From an uncultured Anaeromyxobacter sp. (lineage in GTDB: Bacteria; Myxococcota; Myxococcia; Myxococcales; Anaeromyxobacteraceae): a stretch of 32,827 nt of DNA. A program made the translations under genes and the position numbers. Below the pieces are notes generated by a model that saw only the letters and a program-made list of their open reading frames with translations, had not been told where the DNA came from and did no database searches. The first letter of the stretch is position 1. Each line of letters starts with the position of its first letter. Below are positions 1 through 8,913 of the stretch, piece by piece. The stretch lies in contig CAIQRS010000086.1 in the NCBI GenBank assembly GCA_903874275.1, forward strand, positions 1 to 32,827, written 5' to 3'.

Positions 1-1
1 C

Positions 2-1462
<1,461 letters not shown>

Positions 1463-1489
1463 GTTCAACCCCGTCACGAGGAGTTCGCC

Positions 1490-2044
1490 ATGCGAAGGAC
1501 CATCGCCAGCCCCCACGCCCCCAAGGCCATCGGCCCCTACAGCCAGGCGGTGGTGACCCGCCACGCCGACGACATCCAGATGCTCCACGCGGCCGGGCAG
1601 ATCCCCATCGACCCGGCCACCGGCGACCTCGTGGCCGGCGACGTGACGGCCCAGGCCGAGCGGGTCATGGAGAACATCGCGGCGGTGCTCGCCCACGCCG
1701 GGATGGAGTTCACCGACATCGTGAAGACCACGGTCTTCCTGGTGGACCTGGCCGACTTCGCGGCCATGAACGAGGTCTACGGGCGGCGCTTCGCGGGAGA
1801 GTTCCCGGCCCGCTCCACCATCCAGGTGGCGGGGCTGCCCAAGGGGTCGCGCATCGAGGTGGAGGTGCACGCGGTGAGGCATCCGCCCACGGCGAGGCGC
1901 TCCCCCACGGCGAGGCGCTCTGCGCCGAGCAAGACCCGGGTCCCGGCCGCCAAGGCTCGCGTCAAGTCCACGAAGAAGCCCGCGAAGAAGCCTGCGAAGC
2001 CGGCCGCAAAGACCAGGCCGGTGCCTCGCCGGAAGGGTCGCTGA
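1490..2044 (+). CDS. ridA: RidA family enamine/imine deaminase with basic C-terminal tail
   Basis: Residues 1-130 form a complete RidA (YjgF/YER057c/UK114) domain. The family hydrolyses reactive 2-aminoacrylate-type enamines and imines released by PLP enzymes to 2-oxoacids and ammonia. The catalytic Arg is present at residue 108 (in FPARST) and the acidic partner at E123. RidA is normally about 128 residues; this one has 184. The extra 54 residues are rich in Lys, Ala, Pro and Arg (KSTKKPAKKPAKPAAK), like histone-H1 tails. A GAGGAG-like site sits 6 nt before the ATG. The gene follows rel by 27 bp, so co-transcription is likely. The tail includes an exact 17-bp duplication. Deaminase activity is well supported by family; a nucleic-acid-binding role for the tail is only a guess. 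Confidence 0.93.
   Translation: MRRTIASPHAPKAIGPYSQAVVTRHADDIQMLHAAGQIPIDPATGDLVAGDVTAQAERVMENIAAVLAHAGMEFTDIVKTTVFLVDLADFAAMNEVYGRRFAGEFPARSTIQVAGLPKGSRIEVEVHAVRHPPTARRSPTARRSAPSKTRVPAAKARVKSTKKPAKKPAKPAAKTRPVPRRKGR
1886..1920. repeat. Two-copy 18-bp tandem repeat in the ridA tail
   Basis: The 17-bp string CCCACGGCGAGGCGCTC occurs at 1886-1902 and again at 1904-1920, a period of 18 bp. It encodes two consecutive PTARRS hexapeptides at the junction between the RidA domain and its basic tail, so the tail has grown at least partly by in-frame slippage. Confidence 0.9.
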
Positions 2045-2070
2045 ACGCGCCGAGGCGCCCCCCCTTCGAG

Positions 2071-2114
2071 GTGGGTCCTGCCTGTTTCGCCCGGACGAAA
2101 CAGGACAGACCCAC
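2071..2114. terminator. Probable bidirectional terminator between ridA and the sigma-54 regulator
   Basis: A long inverted repeat lies between two convergent stop codons. The left arm is 2071-2089 and the right arm 2096-2114, with a 6-nt loop. The pairing is 7 bp (GTGGGTC/GACCCAC), a 3-nt internal mismatch, then 9 bp (CCTGTTTCG/CGAAACAGG). There is no clear U-tract on either strand, so the intrinsic-terminator call rests on stem strength and on its position between convergent genes. Confidence 0.65.
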
Positions 2115-2131
2115 CCCCGCGCTGCTCCCGG

Positions 2132-3856
2132 CTACCGCATCAACCCGTGCCTCTCCAGCTTGTAATACAGGTTCCGCACGGTGATCCCCAGACTCCTCGC
2201 GGTCGCCGCCCGGTTCCCCCGGTTCCTCGCCAGCGCCCCGTCCAGGAGCTGCCGCTCCCACTCCCTCTTCAGTTCCGCGAAGCGGCGCGGCTCCCCCGCC
2301 GGCTCGCTCGCCAGCGCCGGCGCCCCCGCCCCCTCCGCCAGGTCGAAGTGCGCCCGGGTGATCACTTCCTCCCCCGGCTGCATGTGGATCACCGCCCGGC
2401 CGAGCAGGTTCTCCATCTCGCGCACGTTCCCTTTCCACGGATGGTCGATGAGGAGGTCCACGGCGTCCTGCGAGAGGCGCAGCGGGACCAGCCGGTACTC
2501 GGCGCAGATGCGGGCGAGAAGGGACCTGGCCAGCCCCGGGATGTCCTCGCGCCGCTCTCGCAGCGGCGGAATCCGAATCGGCATGACCGAGAGCCGGTAG
2601 AAGAGGTCCTGCCGGAAGCGGCCGCTCGCCACCAGCGCGTCGAGGTCGTCGTGCGTCGCCGCGACGAGCCGCACGTCCACCGGCCGCGGCGTGGACGACC
2701 CCACCCGCACGATCTCCCTCTCCTGCAGCGCGCGAAGGAGCTTGGCCTGCGCCGCCAGCGGCGCGTCGGCGATCTCGTCCAGGAACAGCGTGCCCCCGTC
2801 GGCCTCCTCGAAGTGGCCGCGCTGCCCCTGCGGCCGGGCCCCGGTGAAGGCGCCCCCCTCGTAGCCGAAGAGGGCGCTCTCGAGCAGCGTGTCGGGAATT
2901 GCCGCGCAGTTCACCCGGATGAACGCCTGCTCCCGCCGCTCGCTGGCGTGGTGGATGGCGTGGGCGAACATCTCCTTGCCGGTGCCGCTCTCCCCGAGGA
3001 GGAGCACCGTGGCCGGCGTGCGCGCCGCCCGCAGGGCGAGCTCCTTGGCCCGGGCGAGCGGCGGGCACTCGCCGATGATGTCCTCGAAGGTGTGCTTCGA
3101 CTGGAGACGGCGCAGTTGCTCCTTCGTCGAGGCCAGCTCCTCGGAGAGCCGCCGGATCTCCGAGACGTCGTGGATCACCCCCACGCTCCCGCGCAGCTCG
3201 CCGCCCACGAGCAGCGGTGCGGCGTTCACCACGACGTCCTTCTGGTTCGGCCCGACCTGGAGCCTGGCGCCGCGGATGGGCTTGCGGGTGCGGAGCACGC
3301 GGAGGTGCACGCTCTCCCCTTGCCGGATGTCCACGGTCACCGGCCGGTGGAGGACCGCCTCCTCGGAGAGCCCCATGAGCTTCGAGTAGGCCGGGTTCAC
3401 CAGCACGTAGTTGCCGTGCTCGTCGGAGACCGCGATGGCCTCCTCCGAGCAGCGGATGATGGCCTCGGAGAGCTCGCGCAGGTCCTGGAGGGTGCGCACC
3501 TTGGCGGCCAGTTCCTGCACCTCGCCGACGTCGCGGAAGATGGCGACCGCCCCCTCGACGGCGCCCGAGGCGTCGCGAACCACCATGCGGCTCGTGATGA
3601 TGGTGGTGGCGCCCACCTCCTGCCGCTGGTTCAGCTCGTCCTGGCCGGAGGCGAGCACGTGGGGGAGGCGGGTGTTGGGCACCACCTCCCGCACCGGCCG
3701 GCCGAGCGCCTCCCTCACCGGGCAGCCCACGATGGCGGCCGCCTGCTGGTTGAAGAGGACCACCTTGCCGGAGGTGTCCACGGCGATGAGCCCCTCGATG
3801 ATGGAGTCGAGGATGGCGGCCACCTGCCGAATCGACATCGACGGTGCGATCGACAT
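2132..3856 (-). CDS. Sigma-54-dependent transcriptional activator with two PAS domains
   Basis: This 574-residue bacterial enhancer-binding protein has two N-terminal PAS domains (about 8-110 and 125-235), a short coiled linker, an AAA+ sigma-54-interaction domain (about 256-480) and a Fis-type helix-turn-helix (about 530-572). The AAA+ core is intact: Walker A GESGTGKE at 288-295, the sigma-54-contacting GAFTGA loop at 335-340, and Walker B GTLFLDE at 355-361. It should therefore remodel sigma-54 polymerase by ATP hydrolysis. No receiver domain is present, so the signal is probably sensed directly through PAS (ligand, redox or a cofactor, not readable here) rather than by phosphorylation. 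The ATG at 3856 is preceded by AAGGAGA at good spacing. It is divergent from the 2-oxoacid oxidoreductase operon, which has a -24/-12 promoter, so that operon is its likely target. Confidence 0.95.
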   Translation of the reverse strand: MSIAPSMSIRQVAAILDSIIEGLIAVDTSGKVVLFNQQAAAIVGCPVREALGRPVREVVPNTRLPHVLASGQDELNQRQEVGATTIITSRMVVRDASGAVEGAVAIFRDVGEVQELAAKVRTLQDLRELSEAIIRCSEEAIAVSDEHGNYVLVNPAYSKLMGLSEEAVLHRPVTVDIRQGESVHLRVLRTRKPIRGARLQVGPNQKDVVVNAAPLLVGGELRGSVGVIHDVSEIRRLSEELASTKEQLRRLQSKHTFEDIIGECPPLARAKELALRAARTPATVLLLGESGTGKEMFAHAIHHASERREQAFIRVNCAAIPDTLLESALFGYEGGAFTGARPQGQRGHFEEADGGTLFLDEIADAPLAAQAKLLRALQEREIVRVGSSTPRPVDVRLVAATHDDLDALVASGRFRQDLFYRLSVMPIRIPPLRERREDIPGLARSLLARICAEYRLVPLRLSQDAVDLLIDHPWKGNVREMENLLGRAVIHMQPGEEVITRAHFDLAEGAGAPALASEPAGEPRRFAELKREWERQLLDGALARNRGNRAATARSLGITVRNLYYKLERHGLMR

Positions 3857-3876
3857 GGAATCTCCTTGAAAGATAC

Positions 3877-3900
3877 CATGAAATAATTAGCATGAAATAA
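3877..3900. promoter_or_regulatory. AT-rich direct repeat, candidate activator (UAS) site
   Basis: The 10-mer CATGAAATAA occurs at 3877-3886 and again at 3891-3900, a 14-bp period, inside a strikingly AT-rich island in an otherwise GC-rich window. It lies about 70-93 bp upstream of the predicted -24 element of the operon at 4045, a normal distance for an enhancer-binding protein site. It also sits just upstream of the regulator's own start, so autoregulation is possible. That this repeat binds the adjacent regulator is inference. Confidence 0.4.
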
Positions 3901-3969
3901 ATGACAGTGAAGGTAGGATTGCTTCAAGCTAACCCTCCCGCCCCTTGATCCACCGCAACTACACGGACA

Positions 3970-3985
3970 TGGTCCGGACGTTGCT
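3970..3985 (+). promoter_or_regulatory. Candidate sigma-54 (-24/-12) promoter of the oxidoreductase operon
   Basis: TGGTCCGGACGTTGCT matches the sigma-54 consensus TGGCAC-N5-TTGCW. The invariant GG and GC have the exact spacing and the whole TTGCT half is kept; only two bases of the -24 half differ. Predicted transcription would start near 3996, giving a leader of about 50 nt before the GTG at 4045. The gene encoding a sigma-54 activator is directly divergent, which strengthens the call. Confidence 0.65.
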
Positions 3986-4044
3986 GAGGAAAGTCCTCGG
4001 GTGGCTCATCGCTGGGCTACCGTGGTGGTCGAAGGGAGGAGCCG

Positions 4045-6267
4045 GTGGGCGAGGCCGAGTCCAGTCGCGGTTCGTTGCCGGCCGGGATCCCCCTGCCGCT
4101 CGAGGTGCGCGTCCACGGGCGCGGCGGTCAGGGCGGCGTCACCTGCGCGAAGCTCATCGCCACCGTCTACGCGGAGCAAGGGCTCCACGTGCAGACCTTC
4201 GGGGACTACGGCTCGGAGCGAACCGGCGCGCCCGTCCGCGCCTTCGCCCGGGTGGACACGGTTCCCATCCGCAACCACAACAAGGTCTACCGGCCCCACC
4301 ACCTGGTGGTCCTCGACGCCGCGCTCCTCGGCGACGACGTGCTCGAGGGGGCCGAACCGGGCGCGGTGGTCCTGCTCAACACCGCCCGTGGCCTCGAGCC
4401 GTTCGCCGACAAGCACGGCCACTTCCGCTTCGCCGCGGTGGACGCCACCGCCATCGCGCGCCGCCACGGCATCGGAACGAGCGCCGTCGTCATCATCAAC
4501 ACGACGCTGGCCGGCGCCTACGCCCGGGCCATGGGGCTCTCCTGGGAGGCGGTCGAGAGGGCCTTCGCCGTGCAGGGGCTCGAGCGGGACCTCCCGGCTG
4601 CGCGGGAAGCCTGGGAAACCGTGCAGGTGCGCGAGGCCGACCCCGGAGACGGGACCCCGGTGCGCAGCGCTCCCTTCCCGGCCAGCGTGATCGGGATCGC
4701 CGAGCACGTCCACGACATCCCCACCCCGCTCCGGACCGGTGCCTGGCGCACCCAGATGCCGCTCTACCGCTCCCACGCTGCCCCGTGCAACGGTGGCTGC
4801 CCGGCGGGAAACGACGTCGTGGGGTTCGTGCAGGCTCTCCACAAGGGGGGCGTCCAGGCGGCAGCACAGGTGCTCTTCCGCACGCAGCCCTTGCCGTCGG
4901 TGTGCGGGAGGGTCTGCCCGGCTCCCTGCATGTCGGCGTGCAACCGCGACGCCTACGACGGGGCGGTCAACATCCGCGGGCTCGAGCGCTGGATCGGCGA
5001 CCACGTCCTCGCGACCCCGGAGCGTCCCGCCCCGGCCGCGCAACGCCGGAGGATCGCCGTGGTGGGGAGCGGTCCGGCCGGCCTCGGCGCGGCCTTCGCG
5101 CTCGCCACCGCCGGCCACGAGGTCACCCTCGTCGAGGGGGAGAACTGCCTGGGCGGGGTGCTGCGCACCGGCATCCCGGCCTACCGGCTCCCCGAGGAGA
5201 TCCTCGACCGCGACATCTCCCGCATCCTCGCGCTCGGGGTGTCGGCCCGCACCGGGACCTTCCTCGACGCCAGCGGGGTCGCCGATCTGGCCGCGTCCCA
5301 CGAGGCCGTCATCGTCGCCGCGGGCCTCCCGCGCCTGACCGGGCTCGACGCGCCGGGGGTGGGCCTGCCCGGCGTCCTGCAGGGGATCCGCTTCCTCGAC
5401 GACGTGAAGCGCGGGGCGGCGCCGCGCCTCTCCGGCGCGGTGGTGGTGGTGGGCGGCGGCAACACCGCCATCGACTGCGCCCGCACGGCGCTCCGGCTCG
5501 GGGCGGCCTCGGTCTCCATCGCCTACCGCCGGGGGCGCAAGGAGATGCCGGCCATCGCCCCGGAGATCGACGAGGCCGTGGCCGAGGGGGTGAAGCTGCT
5601 CCTCCACCGGCAGCCGGTCCGCGCCTCCGGACAGGGGAGGGTGGAGTCGCTGGATCTCGCCGAGGTGGAACTGGGCGAGCCCGACGCGAGCGGCCGCCGG
5701 CGGCCGGTGGTGACCGGCCGGACCTCCACCATCCCCTGCGACGCCCTGCTGCTCGCGCTCGGCCAGTCGGCGGACCTCTCGATCGTCCCGTCGTTCCCCA
5801 ACGTATTCACCGCTGGTGACATGGCAACCGGCGACGGCACGGTGACCCACGCGCTCGGGAGCGGGCGTCGCGTGGCCGCGCGGGTGCTGGCCAGGCTGGC
5901 GGGGGAGCCCGAGCCGGTCGAGGAGCGCGTCCCGCCCCAGGCCCTGGTCACCGCGGCCCACGTCCGCTTCAGCCACTTCTCGGTCGCCCTGCCGGAGGTC
6001 GAGCGCCACCGCGCGGGTCCGGGCGGCGCGCTCGGGTTCGACGAGGTGAGCCTCGGGCTCGACGGGCCGTCGGAGGCCTCGCGCTGCTTCTCCTGCGGAG
6101 CCTGCACCAGCTGCGACACCTGCCTGCTCTACTGCCCGGAGGGGGTCATCCACCGCATCGGGCACGGCTACCGGGTGGACGAGGCCTACTGCAAGGGCTG
6201 CGGCATGTGCGTCGCCGAGTGCCCCCGTCGCGCCATGGAGATGGTCATGGAGGCCTCGGCCCGATGA
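4045..6267 (+). CDS. 2-oxoacid:ferredoxin oxidoreductase gamma subunit fused to GltD-like NAD(P)H flavoprotein and two-cluster ferredoxin
   Basis: This 740-residue protein has three parts. Residues about 18-195 are a pyruvate/2-oxoacid:acceptor oxidoreductase gamma domain (VHGRGGQGG, then GDYGSERTGAPV). Residues about 245-660 resemble the glutamate synthase small subunit: an N-terminal Cys-rich Fe-S region (PCNGGCPAG, CGRVCPAPC), an FAD-binding GSGPAG near 340 and an NAD(P)-binding GGGNTA near 470. Residues about 675-740 are a ferredoxin/delta-like domain with Cys at 681, 684, 687, 690, 693 and 697 and a canonical CxxCxxCxxxCP at 716-727. In most organisms the gamma, delta and NAD(P)H:ferredoxin modules are separate proteins. 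The start is the GTG at 4045, preceded 4 nt away by GGGAGGA. It overlaps the alpha-subunit gene by ATGA. The fused module probably passes electrons between the TPP/Fe-S core and NAD(P)H; direction is not shown. Confidence 0.93.
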   Translation: MGEAESSRGSLPAGIPLPLEVRVHGRGGQGGVTCAKLIATVYAEQGLHVQTFGDYGSERTGAPVRAFARVDTVPIRNHNKVYRPHHLVVLDAALLGDDVLEGAEPGAVVLLNTARGLEPFADKHGHFRFAAVDATAIARRHGIGTSAVVIINTTLAGAYARAMGLSWEAVERAFAVQGLERDLPAAREAWETVQVREADPGDGTPVRSAPFPASVIGIAEHVHDIPTPLRTGAWRTQMPLYRSHAAPCNGGCPAGNDVVGFVQALHKGGVQAAAQVLFRTQPLPSVCGRVCPAPCMSACNRDAYDGAVNIRGLERWIGDHVLATPERPAPAAQRRRIAVVGSGPAGLGAAFALATAGHEVTLVEGENCLGGVLRTGIPAYRLPEEILDRDISRILALGVSARTGTFLDASGVADLAASHEAVIVAAGLPRLTGLDAPGVGLPGVLQGIRFLDDVKRGAAPRLSGAVVVVGGGNTAIDCARTALRLGAASVSIAYRRGRKEMPAIAPEIDEAVAEGVKLLLHRQPVRASGQGRVESLDLAEVELGEPDASGRRRPVVTGRTSTIPCDALLLALGQSADLSIVPSFPNVFTAGDMATGDGTVTHALGSGRRVAARVLARLAGEPEPVEERVPPQALVTAAHVRFSHFSVALPEVERHRAGPGGALGFDEVSLGLDGPSEASRCFSCGACTSCDTCLLYCPEGVIHRIGHGYRVDEAYCKGCGMCVAECPRRAMEMVMEASAR

Positions 6268-7436
6268 GCACCTCCTTCGGACAGCTCCTCAGCGCCAACC
6301 ACGCCGCCGCCCTGGGCGCCACCCTGGCAGCGCGGGCCAACCGGACCGGGCGTGGCTTCGTCTCCGGCGTCTACCCCATCACCCCCTCCACCGAGTGCAT
6401 GGAGCTCCTCTGCAACCAGGAGATCGAGAAGGGGCGGGTGGTCCGGGTGGAGAGCGAGCACAGCGCCATGGGAGTGTGCATCGGTGGCGCCGCCAGCGGT
6501 GCGCGCACCTTCACCACCTCGTCGTCGAACGGCATCGCCTTCATGGCCGAGAACATGGTGGCCGCGGCGCTGCTCCGGCTCCCGGTGGTCATGGTGGCGG
6601 CCAACCGGACGCTGGGCCCGCCCTGGAACATCTGGGCCGACCACGGCGACACCCTCATGCTCCGCGACGCGGGCTGGATCCAGCTCTACTGCGCCGACAA
6701 CCAGGAGGTCCTCGACAGCGTGCTCTGCGCCTACAGGCTGGCCGAGGACCGGCGCATCCTGCTTCCGGCGCTGGTGTGCCAGGAGGCCTTCGTCCTCTCC
6801 CACACCATGGCCCGGACGCTGGTGCCCACCCAGGAGCAGGTGGACCGCTTCCTCCCGCCGCTCGATCTCCCCGGCCGCCTCGGCGGAACGGCGCGGATCG
6901 TGGGCGGGCTCACGGCCCCGCACGCCACCGAGGTGCACCGCGCCCAGCACCACGAGGCCATGGGGCGGTTCTTCGGGGTCTACCGGGAGGTCCAGGACCG
7001 GTTCGAGGAGGTCTTCGGCCGTCGCCCCGCCGACCCGGTGGTCCCCTACCGTGCCGACGACGCGGACGTGCTGGTGGTCTCCATGGGCACCATCGGCTCC
7101 ACGGTGGAGCGGGCCGTGGACGCCGCGCGGGAGAAGGGGATCCGGCTGGGGGGCTTGCGCGTCCGCACCTTCCGCCCCTTCCCGGCGGAGCTGCTCGCCG
7201 CCGCGTTCCGGGGGCGCGGGCGCATCGCGGTCGTGGACCGGAACGTCAGCCTGGGGTTCGGGGGGGTGCTCTGGGGCGAGGCGCGCGGGCTCGCCGACCC
7301 CGGAGCAGTCGTGCAGGGATACATGATCGGGATCGGCGGCGGCGACGTGCGCCCCGAGCACGTGCTCGCCATCGCCGAGGACCTGTCGTCGCGGGAGGCC
7401 GCCGGCCCACCGGTGCTCCTGGAGGCCGGCGCATGA
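6264..7436 (+). CDS. porA: Pyruvate/2-oxoacid:ferredoxin oxidoreductase, alpha subunit
   Basis: This 390-residue protein has the PorA architecture: an N-terminal pyrimidine-binding domain with the signature YPITPSTE (about residues 36-43) and a C-terminal transketolase-C-like domain (about 265-370). With the beta subunit it forms the TPP-dependent core that interconverts a 2-oxoacid plus CoA with acyl-CoA, CO2 and reduced ferredoxin. The ATG at 6264 overlaps the preceding stop as ATGA, so translation is coupled; the downstream beta gene overlaps in the same way. In-frame codons upstream of 6264 lie inside the previous gene and lack family similarity. Pyruvate is the most likely substrate given the beta subunit, but other 2-oxoacids cannot be excluded by reading alone. 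Confidence 0.93.
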   Translation: MSTSFGQLLSANHAAALGATLAARANRTGRGFVSGVYPITPSTECMELLCNQEIEKGRVVRVESEHSAMGVCIGGAASGARTFTTSSSNGIAFMAENMVAAALLRLPVVMVAANRTLGPPWNIWADHGDTLMLRDAGWIQLYCADNQEVLDSVLCAYRLAEDRRILLPALVCQEAFVLSHTMARTLVPTQEQVDRFLPPLDLPGRLGGTARIVGGLTAPHATEVHRAQHHEAMGRFFGVYREVQDRFEEVFGRRPADPVVPYRADDADVLVVSMGTIGSTVERAVDAAREKGIRLGGLRVRTFRPFPAELLAAAFRGRGRIAVVDRNVSLGFGGVLWGEARGLADPGAVVQGYMIGIGGGDVRPEHVLAIAEDLSSREAAGPPVLLEAGA

Positions 7437-8314
7437 GCGAGCCCCTCCTGCGCCCCGGCAACGGCAACTGCGGCGGCTGCGGCATGTCGTCGGCGTTCCA
7501 GTTCCTGGGGCGCGCCCGCGAGGAGCGTCCGATCCAGGTGGTCATCCCGGCCAGCTGCGCGGCCGTTGCGGTGGGGCAGTTCCCGTACTCGGCCATGGGC
7601 GCACCCACCATCCTCACCACCTTCGGGTCGGCCGCCGCGGTGGCCACCGGGATGAGCCACGCCGGTCGCCTCAACGGCGAGGGCACCCGCGTGGTCTGCT
7701 GGGCCGGCGACGGCGGGACCTACGACATCGGCATGGCCAGCCTCTCCGGCGCCGCCGAGCGGAACGAGGACATCCTCTACGTCTGCTACGACAACGAGAT
7801 CTACGGCAACACCGGCGGTCAGCGCTCCTCGGCCACGCCCCACGGCGCGGCGACCTCCAACACGCTGCGCGGCAAGGTCGAGCAGAAGAAGGACATCCTG
7901 GGGATCATGGCCGCCCACCGCATCCCCTACGCCGCCTCGGTCTCGCTGGCCCACCCCGAGGACGCCATCCGCAAGATGCGCCGCGCCCTCGACCTGCAAG
8001 GCTTCCGCTTCCTCCACGTGCTCGCCCCCTGCCCGACCGGCTGGAAGTCGGAGCCGGCGCTGGGCATCGAGCTGGTGCGCCTGGCGGTCCGCTCCGGGCT
8101 CTTCCCGGTGGTCGAGGTGGTGGACGGGCGGAGGACCACCATCAACGTGGAGCCCGACTTCTCGGAGGAGGCGCTCGAGCTCTACCTCTCCCTGCAGCGC
8201 CGCTTCCAGAAGTCGGAGATCGGCGCCGCCGACCTCCGTCCCGACATCGAGCGCCACTGGCGCGACCTGCGCGCCCGCAGCGGCCGGATCGTCCCGGCCG
8301 ACCGCGAGGGGTAG
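7433..8314 (+). CDS. porB: Pyruvate/2-oxoacid:ferredoxin oxidoreductase, beta subunit (TPP-binding)
   Basis: This 293-residue protein is a PorB-type subunit. The N-terminal CGGCG (about residues 14-18), a further Cys in PASCAA and the Cys in APCPTGW (about 199-205) are the expected ligands of the proximal [4Fe-4S] cluster. The TPP/Mg2+ motif runs from GDGG to NEIYGNTGGQ (about 97-128). The APCPTGW signature is typical of pyruvate synthase beta subunits, so pyruvate is the favoured substrate. The ATG overlaps the alpha-subunit stop (ATGA at 7433-7436). The HTH-cupin gene follows after 20 bp in the same operon. Confidence 0.94.
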   Translation: MSEPLLRPGNGNCGGCGMSSAFQFLGRAREERPIQVVIPASCAAVAVGQFPYSAMGAPTILTTFGSAAAVATGMSHAGRLNGEGTRVVCWAGDGGTYDIGMASLSGAAERNEDILYVCYDNEIYGNTGGQRSSATPHGAATSNTLRGKVEQKKDILGIMAAHRIPYAASVSLAHPEDAIRKMRRALDLQGFRFLHVLAPCPTGWKSEPALGIELVRLAVRSGLFPVVEVVDGRRTTINVEPDFSEEALELYLSLQRRFQKSEIGAADLRPDIERHWRDLRARSGRIVPADREG

Positions 8315-8334
8315 GCTGTCCACGGAGGGACGCC

Positions 8335-8898
8335 ATGCAGACCGACATCGGAGTGCGGATCCGCAAGATGCGCGAGGCCCAGGACCTGAGCCCCGACGAC
8401 GTCTGCCGCATGGCCGGCCTCTCGCAGGAACGGCTGGCCGCCTTCGAGGAGGGGAGGGAGGTCCCCTCCATCGGCGTGGTGATCAAGCTCTCCCGGGTGC
8501 TCGGATCCAAGGTGGGTGGCCTGCTCCACGGCGGCGGCTTCGCCACCGAGGAACTGACGGTGAGCCGCGCCAGCGAGGCCCGCCCCGGGATGGAGCAGGG
8601 GGAGACCGACCAGGGCTACACCTACCGGTGCCTGACCCGCCCCGGGACTCCCGGCCACGACATGGAGCCCTTCCTGCTCACCTTCGACCCGGGGGTGACC
8701 GACGCGCGCCCGCTGGCCCACGACGGTCAGGAGTTCGTCTTCGTCCTGGAGGGGTCGATCGAGCTCAGCTACGAGGGGAGGCGCTGCGTGCTGCAACCCG
8801 GCGACTCGGCCTACCTCGACGCCAGCCGGCCCCACCTCTTCCGCGGGCTGGGAGAGAAGCCTTCGCGGATGGTCGCGGTGGTCACGTCGGGCGCGTAG
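8335..8898 (+). CDS. XRE-type HTH-cupin transcriptional regulator
   Basis: This 187-residue protein has an N-terminal XRE helix-turn-helix (about residues 5-60; VCRMAGLSQERLAAFEEG) and a C-terminal cupin_2 domain (about 115-180; HDGQEFVFVLEG, then LQPGDSAYLDASRPH). HTH-cupin proteins normally bind a small metabolite or metal in the cupin barrel and act as local repressors or activators. It starts 20 bp after the beta subunit with a GGAGGGA ribosome site, so it is the last gene of the POR operon and probably a feedback sensor for it. That would add a second control layer to the sigma-54 activator at the front of the operon. The effector cannot be read from the sequence. Confidence 0.9.
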   Translation: MQTDIGVRIRKMREAQDLSPDDVCRMAGLSQERLAAFEEGREVPSIGVVIKLSRVLGSKVGGLLHGGGFATEELTVSRASEARPGMEQGETDQGYTYRCLTRPGTPGHDMEPFLLTFDPGVTDARPLAHDGQEFVFVLEGSIELSYEGRRCVLQPGDSAYLDASRPHLFRGLGEKPSRMVAVVTSGA

Positions 8899-8911
8899 GG
8901 CGGGGCCGCCC
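8898..8911. terminator. Short GC hairpin between convergent genes
   Basis: GGGCGGGGCCGCCC is an inverted repeat (about 5-6 bp stem, tiny loop) filling the 15-bp gap between the convergent stops of the HTH-cupin gene and the first kamA-like gene. It may act as a small bidirectional terminator. There is no U-tract and the stem is short, so this is tentative. Confidence 0.35.
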
Positions 8912-8913
8912 GA

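Noticed and set aside
2147-3886. Long plus-strand frame opposite the sigma-54 activator
   Set aside because: The minus strand encodes an intact PAS-AAA+-HTH protein with all motifs; the plus-strand translation has no family features.
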